From contig JAUPMA010000067.1 of assembly GCA_030836935.1 (NCBI GenBank), positions 1 through 10,726 of the forward strand: 10,726 nucleotides of DNA. The letters are read 5' to 3'. Below the pieces are notes generated by a model. The model ran no database searches. It was not told the DNA's origin and was given only the letters and a program-made list of their open reading frames with translations. Of the stretch, positions 6,274 through 10,726 are shown in pieces. The first letter of the stretch is position 1; each line of letters begins with the position of its first letter. This DNA is from Pseudomonadota bacterium. Lineage in GTDB: Bacteria; Pseudomonadota; Gammaproteobacteria; SZUA-229. The position numbers and the translations under genes were made by a program.

Positions 6274-8373
6274 TTATTTTTTCAGCAGCTCCTCAAACTG
6301 CTCCGCGAGCAATGGCCTGGAAATCAAATAACCCTGAATCATCTGGCAGCCATGTTTATTTAAAAACGCATATTGCATTTCGGTTTCCACGCCTTCAGCG
6401 ATTACTTCCAGTCCCATGCTGTGCGCCATGGCAATCACGGCTTTGGCAATAGCGCCGTTGTTGCCGTCCCGGCCTATGTCTTTTACAAATGAGCGGTCGA
6501 TTTTTAATACATCCAGCGGAAACTGGTGCAAATAACTCAGGGATGAATAACCCGTTCCAAAATCATCCATGGATAAATTCACGCCCAGTTCCTTGAGCTG
6601 ATGCAGTTTGCGAATGGAGTTATCGGCATCCTGCATGGCGATGGTTTCGGTAATTTCCAGGTCTACGAATTTTGCATTCAGTCCGTGCGCCTGCAACAAG
6701 GCGGGAACCTGATTCAGCAAATCATCCTGCGCAAACTGGCGTGCTGACAGGTTGATGCCAACGCGCAGCACATAACCTTTTGCTGCCCACAAACCGGTTT
6801 GACGTATGGCTTCTTCCAGCACCCAGCTGCCAAGCTGGCGGATCAATCCGGTTTCTTCGGCCAGTGGAATAAAACGTATCGGCGGAATCAGACCATATTC
6901 TGGATGCTGCCAGCGCACCAGTGCTTCCATGCCAATAATCTTGCGCGTTGCGGTATCGACTTGCGGCTGGTAATGCAGTTCGAGTGCATTATTGTCCAGC
7001 GCGATACGCAAATCATTTTCCATGCGCAGGCGATCATGCACACGGCGATTCATGTCGGTAGTGTAAAAATATTCCTGGTTACCGCCCTGCGCCTTCGCCT
7101 TGCGCATGGCCGCATTGGCGCACTTGATGAGCTGTTCGGCATCCACGCTGTCATCCGGAAACAGTGCAACGCCCATGCTGACACTGAGATAGATTTTTTC
7201 GCCAAGCAATTCAAACGCCTTCTCATGCAGTGCCTGACGAATATTACGGATCATGTCATGCAGTTGCGCAATGTCCGGCAAACTTTCCAGCATGATGGCA
7301 AATTCATTGCCGCTGATGCGCGAAATGGTGTCGCCATCCTGCACAAAGCGATGCAGGAATTCTGCAAACAACACCAGCAACATACTGCCGGCATCATGAC
7401 CAAGACTTTCATTTACCAGCTGAAAGCGATCAATATCAATTACCAGTATCGCCACCTTGTGACCGGATTGTTCCGCCACTTTCAATGCATGCGCCAGCCG
7501 GTCAGACAACAGGGCCTGATTCGGTAAATCAGTAAGCTGATCATGAAATGCCTGATGCAGAATCATGTCTTCTGCACGCTTCATGGCCGTAATGTCCTGG
7601 ATGGTGCCCATCACATAACGGGTACGGCCTTCGTCATCCACCACCACTTCGGCCTGCTGATAAACATAACGTTCGGTGTGACTGGAGGTCACGATGCGAT
7701 GACGCAACTCAAATCGCTGACCCTGGTCGCGCGCCTGCATGAATGCCTGCTGCACGCGATCACGATCTTCTTCGGCAACCAGCGGCAAAAGTTCTGCAAA
7801 ACCGAATTTTTCACCACTGATGTTGACACCCAGCATTTCCAGCACACCGGGCGGCAAATAAAAATAATCACTGCGCACATCCCAGTCCCAGTATCCCAGC
7901 CGCGCCACCTGCAAGGCATGACGTATACGCAGCTGGTTTTTGCGCAACGCAAAATCCATGTCGCGCGTACGCAATGAGTAGCGGACACGCTGGCTGAACA
8001 GACTCCAGTTAACAGGCTTGGTTATGAAATCGGTAGCACCAACATCAAATGAACGTTCAACAGACGTAACATCATCCAGGCCGGTGAGCATGATGATGGG
8101 CACAGTGCGTTCGGGATCCATTTTTCGCATGGCATCGCAGGCTTCAAAACCATCCATCATCGGCATCAGCACATCCAGCAACACCATATCGGGACGCAAC
8201 TTGCGAAACAGCTCCACACCTTCAGAACCATTTGGCGCTTCAACCACATCGTAAGCCTGATTTTGCAGCGCTTTTTTCAGCATGCGGCGAATTACCACAT
8301 CATCATCCACCACCAGTATCAGCGGCGTTTCACGTTCGGCCATGGCCAGTTCAATATGCGTGGTATCTGTCAT
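6274..8373 (-). CDS. Response regulator with REC-PAS-GGDEF-EAL domains, likely a c-di-GMP phosphodiesterase
   Basis: The protein has 699 residues and no signal peptide or membrane segment, so it is cytoplasmic. Residues about 18-135 are a receiver domain with acidic pocket D23-D25, phospho-acceptor Asp67 (LLDVLMP), Thr97 and Lys119, all intact. Residues about 150-268 are a PAS_3-type sensor with its PAC tail (GTIQDITAMKRAED). Residues about 272-437 are a GGDEF domain whose signature is S354-G-N-E-F358 instead of GG(D/E)EF, so cyclase activity is doubtful. Residues about 450-699 are an EAL domain with E483-A-L, N541, E573, the D603-D604 pair (DDFGTG), K624, E660 and Q680 all present, so it should hydrolyse c-di-GMP to pGpG. 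A phosphorelay input to REC probably tunes this, but no partner histidine kinase is in the window. The start at 8373 has no strong Shine-Dalgarno site; Met11 is an alternative. It is transcribed toward the barrel/lipoprotein genes. Confidence 0.93.
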   Translation of the reverse strand: MTDTTHIELAMAERETPLILVVDDDVVIRRMLKKALQNQAYDVVEAPNGSEGVELFRKLRPDMVLLDVLMPMMDGFEACDAMRKMDPERTVPIIMLTGLDDVTSVERSFDVGATDFITKPVNWSLFSQRVRYSLRTRDMDFALRKNQLRIRHALQVARLGYWDWDVRSDYFYLPPGVLEMLGVNISGEKFGFAELLPLVAEEDRDRVQQAFMQARDQGQRFELRHRIVTSSHTERYVYQQAEVVVDDEGRTRYVMGTIQDITAMKRAEDMILHQAFHDQLTDLPNQALLSDRLAHALKVAEQSGHKVAILVIDIDRFQLVNESLGHDAGSMLLVLFAEFLHRFVQDGDTISRISGNEFAIMLESLPDIAQLHDMIRNIRQALHEKAFELLGEKIYLSVSMGVALFPDDSVDAEQLIKCANAAMRKAKAQGGNQEYFYTTDMNRRVHDRLRMENDLRIALDNNALELHYQPQVDTATRKIIGMEALVRWQHPEYGLIPPIRFIPLAEETGLIRQLGSWVLEEAIRQTGLWAAKGYVLRVGINLSARQFAQDDLLNQVPALLQAHGLNAKFVDLEITETIAMQDADNSIRKLHQLKELGVNLSMDDFGTGYSSLSYLHQFPLDVLKIDRSFVKDIGRDGNNGAIAKAVIAMAHSMGLEVIAEGVETEMQYAFLNKHGCQMIQGYLISRPLLAEQFEELLKK

Positions 8374-8422
8374 GTCAAAATGTTATTCCAATGAACATTC
8401 GTGGTGTCTAGCAGCCTAAAAC

Positions 8423-8487
8423 AGTAGCAAGGTTCAAGTAGCAAGTGGCAAGTAAAAGCTTTTCCTTGCTACCTGAACCTTGCTACT
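8423..8487. repeat. Long imperfect palindrome downstream of metZ
   Basis: The arm 8423-8445 pairs with 8465-8487 over 23 bases with one mismatch, around a 19-base loop that itself contains the palindrome AAAAGCTTTT (8454-8463). Both arms are built of repeats of the motif AGTAGCAAG or its complement, and AAGTGGCA, the complement of TGCCACTT at 8487-8494, recurs at 8444-8451 inside the left half. It fills most of the 127-bp gap between the metZ stop (8501) and the regulator start (8373). On the minus strand it is followed by GTTTTAGG, so it could end metZ transcripts, but its length and internal repetition look more like a dispersed intergenic repeat. Confidence 0.75.
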
Positions 8488-8500
8488 TGCCACTTCAATG

Positions 8501-9676
8501 TCACATCCCCCGCGCCAGATCTTTCTTGATGTCTTCAATCGCTTCTATGCCCACTGAAATACGAATCAGGCCATCCGCAATTCCGGCGGCGGCGCGTTGT
8601 TCGGGTGTTAACCGGCCATGTGTGGTGGTAGCCGGATGGGTGATGGTGGATTTGGTGTCGCCGAGATTGGCGGTGATGGAGATCATGCGTGTTGCATCCA
8701 CCAGTTTCCAGCCCGCGTCCTTGCCGCCTTTCAGTTCGAACGACAAAATACCGCCGAATCCACTTTGCTGTTGCCGCGCCAGCGCATGTTGCGGATGACT
8801 TTCCAGCCCGGGGTAATACACGCGCGCCACGGCCGGTTGCTGTTCCAGCCAGCGCGCAAGTTGCAATGCGTTATCGCAATGCGCTTTCATGCGCAGATGC
8901 AGGGTTTCAAGTCCTTTCAGAAACACCCAGGCATTGAACGCGCTCATGGTCGGGCCGCAGGTGCGCAAAAATCCGAACACATCCGTGCCCACTTTATCTT
9001 TTTTGCCAAGTACCGCACCGCCCATGCAACGACCCTGGCCATCAAGATATTTGGTAGCCGAGTGAATAATAATATCGGCGCCAAGTTCCAGCGGCCTCTG
9101 CAACACCGGCGTGCAAAAACAGTTGTCCACCGCCAGCAGACAGCCATGCTGTTTGGCGAGTTTCGCCAGCGCGGCAATGTCGGCAATTTCCGTTAACGGA
9201 TTGGATGGCGTTTCCAGAAACAATAATTTGGTATTGGGTTTGATCGCTGCTTCCCACGCCGCCACATCCACCAGATCCACAAAACTGGTCTCAACACCGA
9301 ACTTGCCCATGTAATTGGTGAACAACACGGTGGTGGTGCCAAAAATACTGCGCGATGAAACAATGTGATCACCGGCTTTCAGCAAACCCATGCAGGTAGC
9401 GAGAATCGCTGCCATGCCGGATGCGGTGGCGACACAGGATTCTGCGCCTTCCATTGCCGCCAGCCGTTGTTCAAAAATACGCACCGTGGGATTGGTAAAA
9501 CGCGAATAAATATTGCCCGGCTCGGTGCCAGCAAAACGCGCGGCCGCTTCGGCCGCCGAGCCGAACACAAAACTCGATGTCGGAAAAATCGGCTCGCTGT
9601 GTTCATTCTCGTGCGTGCGCACCTGGCCTGCACGTACTGCTAATGTCTCCAGTTCATATTCTTCAAATTCATTCAT
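8501..9676 (-). CDS. metZ: O-succinylhomoserine sulfhydrylase (PLP-dependent, trans-sulfuration family)
   Basis: The product is a cytoplasmic enzyme of 391 residues, normal for the Cys/Met-metabolism PLP family. It most likely joins sulfide to O-succinylhomoserine to give homocysteine in methionine synthesis. Visible family landmarks are YSRFTNPT (57-64), ATASGMAA (83-90), the LFLETPSNP stretch (152-160), VDN with Asp184, which contacts the PLP ring, and HSATKYLDGQGR with the Schiff-base Lys209. The C-terminal ISVGIEAIEDI is typical of the family. The overall sequence, especially GQGRCMGG and the ITHPATTTHGRLTPEQR stretch, fits MetZ better than MetB or MetC, but substrate choice cannot be proven by eye. 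The start is supported by AAGGA at 9684-9688, seven bases upstream. The usual metZ neighbours are absent. It stands alone between two palindromic repeats, so it is probably transcribed by itself. Confidence 0.92.
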   Translation of the reverse strand: MNEFEEYELETLAVRAGQVRTHENEHSEPIFPTSSFVFGSAAEAAARFAGTEPGNIYSRFTNPTVRIFEQRLAAMEGAESCVATASGMAAILATCMGLLKAGDHIVSSRSIFGTTTVLFTNYMGKFGVETSFVDLVDVAAWEAAIKPNTKLLFLETPSNPLTEIADIAALAKLAKQHGCLLAVDNCFCTPVLQRPLELGADIIIHSATKYLDGQGRCMGGAVLGKKDKVGTDVFGFLRTCGPTMSAFNAWVFLKGLETLHLRMKAHCDNALQLARWLEQQPAVARVYYPGLESHPQHALARQQQSGFGGILSFELKGGKDAGWKLVDATRMISITANLGDTKSTITHPATTTHGRLTPEQRAAAGIADGLIRISVGIEAIEDIKKDLARGM

Positions 9677-9732
9677 GCATACTTCCTTCTACTTACAACA
9701 AATACTGTGGATACCGGGTATTAAAACGTATC

Positions 9733-9826
9733 AAAAGCATATCACCACAGAGGACACAGAGGACACAGAGAAAACGTGGATTGAATAACTCTGTGACCTC
9801 TGTGTCCTCTGTGGTGAATAGCTTTT
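9733..9826. repeat. Long imperfect palindrome upstream of metZ with internal 9-bp tandem repeats
   Basis: Arms of 38 bases (9733-9770 and 9789-9826) are complementary with four mismatches around an 18-base loop. The inner 29 bases (9742-9770 against 9789-9817) differ at only one position. The left arm holds the 9-bp unit AGGACACAG in tandem inside CACCACAGAGGACACAG, and the right arm holds its complement, CTCTGTGTCCTCTGTGGTG. The element starts 16 bases after the L,D-transpeptidase stop codon (9843) and ends 56 bases before the metZ start. From memory, ACCACAGAGG-type palindromes recur in intergenic regions of unrelated bacteria, so this is probably a dispersed repeat. It could also stop L,D-transpeptidase transcripts. 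It codes for no credible protein. Confidence 0.85.
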
Positions 9827-9842
9827 CTCCGGCTTGTGTTTC

Positions 9843-10328
9843 TCAATCGTCTGTGATTTCGACAGCGCAACCTGTCTCAACCAGATCAAACAGTTCAATC
9901 ACATCGGCATTACGCATGCGTATACAGCCGTGCGAAACCGGTGTGCCAATCAAATGCTCTTCAGGCGTGCCGTGAATATAAATATAGCGATCACGGGTAT
10001 CCACATCACCACCCTGATTACACCCCGGCTCCAGCCCCGCCAGCCATAAAATGCGGCTGGTGATCAGATCGTCCGGCAACGCCACCTGATTACACTGCAA
10101 ATCCTGCAACACACCCTGCGGCTGCCGGCCAATAAACACTTCATGGCAGAGTGCGTCGGCACCGATTTTTTCGGCAATGCAATGTTTACCCAGCGGCGTG
10201 CGATAACTGCCGCTCTGGCTGCCAATCCCGAACCGCGAGGTGGAAACCGGATATTCTTTCAGCAAGCGGTCATCCCGATAAAAATACAACCGCTGCTGGC
10301 GAATACTGATTATGAGCTGATCGGACAT
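9843..10328 (-). CDS. YkuD-family L,D-transpeptidase (small, no signal peptide)
   Basis: The protein has 161 residues and is essentially just a YkuD catalytic domain. This fold cross-links peptidoglycan stem peptides (3-3 links) or attaches proteins to them through a Cys thioester. The catalytic signature is complete: IHGT with His119, then 11 residues later SHGCIRM with Ser132, His133, catalytic Cys135 and Arg137. The N-terminal half has the expected beta strands (LIISIRQQRLYFYRDDRLL) and a TPLGKH motif. There is no signal peptide, as the N-terminus MSDQLIISIR is a core strand, so delivery to the periplasm is not explained. No good Shine-Dalgarno is seen before the ATG at 10326-10328. It diverges from the M14 peptidase gene with 43 bp between their starts, suggesting shared control. 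It may be a regulator-less peptidoglycan-remodelling pair with that peptidase; this is inference. Confidence 0.88.
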   Translation of the reverse strand: MSDQLIISIRQQRLYFYRDDRLLKEYPVSTSRFGIGSQSGSYRTPLGKHCIAEKIGADALCHEVFIGRQPQGVLQDLQCNQVALPDDLITSRILWLAGLEPGCNQGGDVDTRDRYIYIHGTPEEHLIGTPVSHGCIRMRNADVIELFDLVETGCAVEITDD

Positions 10329-10371
10329 GCGCTACACTTTGGAATCATTTTCGGTATGTTATGCCTGATTC
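10329..10371. promoter_or_regulatory. 43-bp divergent intergenic region between the L,D-transpeptidase and M14 peptidase genes
   Basis: The two start codons face away from each other with only 43 bases between them. That space must hold both ribosome binding sites and at least the downstream edges of both promoters, so the promoters must overlap or extend into the opposing coding regions. No convincing -35/-10 pair or strong Shine-Dalgarno site is seen on either strand. A short frame ATG TTA TGC at 10356 ends at TGA 10377-10379 and overlaps the M14 start. It is noted but not supported as a gene. Confidence 0.35.
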
Positions 10372-10726
10372 ATGTTTGATTCAAAATTACTCTTTCATCT
10401 GGCACTGCTATTGAGCCTGACCACGGCGCGAGCCGATGAAGTCAGCGACACCTGCCAGCGCATTGCCGGCAAACTGGCCAGCGTCAGCCTGCAACAATGC
10501 ATGGACCGGCAACTGCAATTTTCCGGCGCGCATTCCGAGCAGCAGATTCCCTTGCTGATCAAACATTATCCAGCACTGGATGAGCGTAGCCCGCAGGCGC
10601 GCATCCTGTTGCTCGGCGGCGTGCACGGCGATGAATATTCATCCGTCAGTATTTTATTCAAATGGATGACCATCCTCGACCAGCACCACAGCGGCCTGTT
10701 TGAATGGCAAGTGGTACCGCTGGCCA
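10372..10726 (+). CDS. Secreted M14-family zinc metallopeptidase, N-terminal part (runs off the right edge)
   Basis: The ATG at 10372 is the first possible start, because TGA lies in frame at 10366-10368. The 118 visible residues begin with a signal peptide (MFDSKLLFHLALLLSLTTARA, cut before DEVS), so the enzyme acts in the periplasm or outside. At residues 82-93 LGGVHGDEYSSV contains the H85-x-x-E88 zinc-binding pair of M14 carboxypeptidases, preceded by the usual hydrophobic strand ARILLLG. The remaining zinc His and the catalytic Glu would lie beyond the window. Cys28 and Cys43 may form a disulfide. M14 members of this kind include murein peptide amidases and carboxypeptidases, or amidohydrolase-like desuccinylases; which one applies cannot be told here. 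The divergent L,D-transpeptidase neighbour favours a peptidoglycan-peptide substrate. Confidence 0.8.
   Translation, partial: MFDSKLLFHLALLLSLTTARADEVSDTCQRIAGKLASVSLQQCMDRQLQFSGAHSEQQIPLLIKHYPALDERSPQARILLLGGVHGDEYSSVSILFKWMTILDQHHSGLFEWQVVPLA

Noticed and set aside
6799..7977. Long plus-strand frames inside the regulator gene (6799-7527 and 7543-7977)
   Set aside because: They are antisense shadows of the GGDEF, PAS and EAL coding sequence, rich in His and Gln as expected for reverse reading, with no recognisable domain.
8618..9196. Plus-strand frame opposite metZ
   Set aside because: It is antisense to a clear and complete metZ and has no start signal or family resemblance.
9711..9721. 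Short palindrome ATACCGGGTAT before metZ as a regulator site
   Set aside because: At eleven bases with a mismatched centre it is too short to separate from chance, and no matching regulator is known from the window.
9742..9817. Possible CRISPR repeat pair or integrase attachment site
   Set aside because: The copies are inverted rather than direct, no spacer series is present, and no integrase or Cas gene lies in the window.
10339..10365. Plus-strand promoter TTGGAA with TATGTT or TATGCC before the M14 gene
   Set aside because: The spacers are 10 and 15 bases, outside or at the edge of the working range, and the -10 matches are weak.
10408..10626. Minus-strand frame near the right edge
   Set aside because: The plus strand here encodes a signal peptide and an HxxE metallopeptidase motif; the minus frame shows nothing recognisable.

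Overview
The window reads as chromosomal DNA of a Gram-negative proteobacterium, most likely a gammaproteobacterium. The grounds are a lipoprotein with a lipobox, an outer-membrane-type beta-barrel ending in Phe, a periplasmic-type M14 peptidase, a REC-PAS-GGDEF-EAL c-di-GMP protein and a MetZ-type O-succinylhomoserine sulfhydrylase. No rRNA, tRNA, CRISPR array, transposase or integrase is visible. The genus cannot be named from the sequence alone.

Layout, left to right. Everything up to about 10328 is on the minus strand, so transcription runs right to left there. (a) 1-1890: a large secreted protein, 3' end outside the window, with a signal peptide, a duplicated dockerin-like calcium-loop repeat, a Big_12-like and a Big_2-like Ig domain, and six NHL blades. 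Its reading frame is broken by a one-base shift near 1168-1180. (b) 1891-2033: a spacer with two hairpins. (c) 2034-5252: a lipoprotein of about 1,072 residues with 14 FG-GAP/VCBS calcium-type repeats. (d) 5311-6084: a predicted outer-membrane beta-barrel, 58 bp upstream of the lipoprotein and probably in the same operon. (e) 6274-8373: a response regulator with REC, PAS, degenerate GGDEF and intact EAL domains. (f) 8501-9676: metZ, with a different long imperfect palindrome on each side (8423-8487 and 9733-9826). (g) 9843-10328: a small YkuD L,D-transpeptidase without a signal peptide. (h) 10372 to the right edge: on the plus strand, the start of a secreted M14 metallopeptidase, divergent from (g) with a 43-bp gap.

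How they may work together. Genes (a), (c) and (d) look like a cell-surface set: an outer-membrane barrel, a lipid-anchored propeller protein and a secreted propeller/adhesin-like protein. That they act together is inferred from adjacency and shared architecture. The neighbouring EAL protein would lower c-di-GMP, a signal that commonly controls surface adhesins, but no direct link is visible. Genes (g) and (h) both belong to peptidoglycan-peptide enzyme families and share a divergent intergenic region. metZ makes homocysteine from O-succinylhomoserine and appears functionally separate.

The parts most worth a second look are the frameshifted propeller gene, the strict pairing of cysteines in the VCBS lipoprotein, the two unrelated palindromes around metZ, and the loss of the GGDEF signature beside an intact EAL domain.
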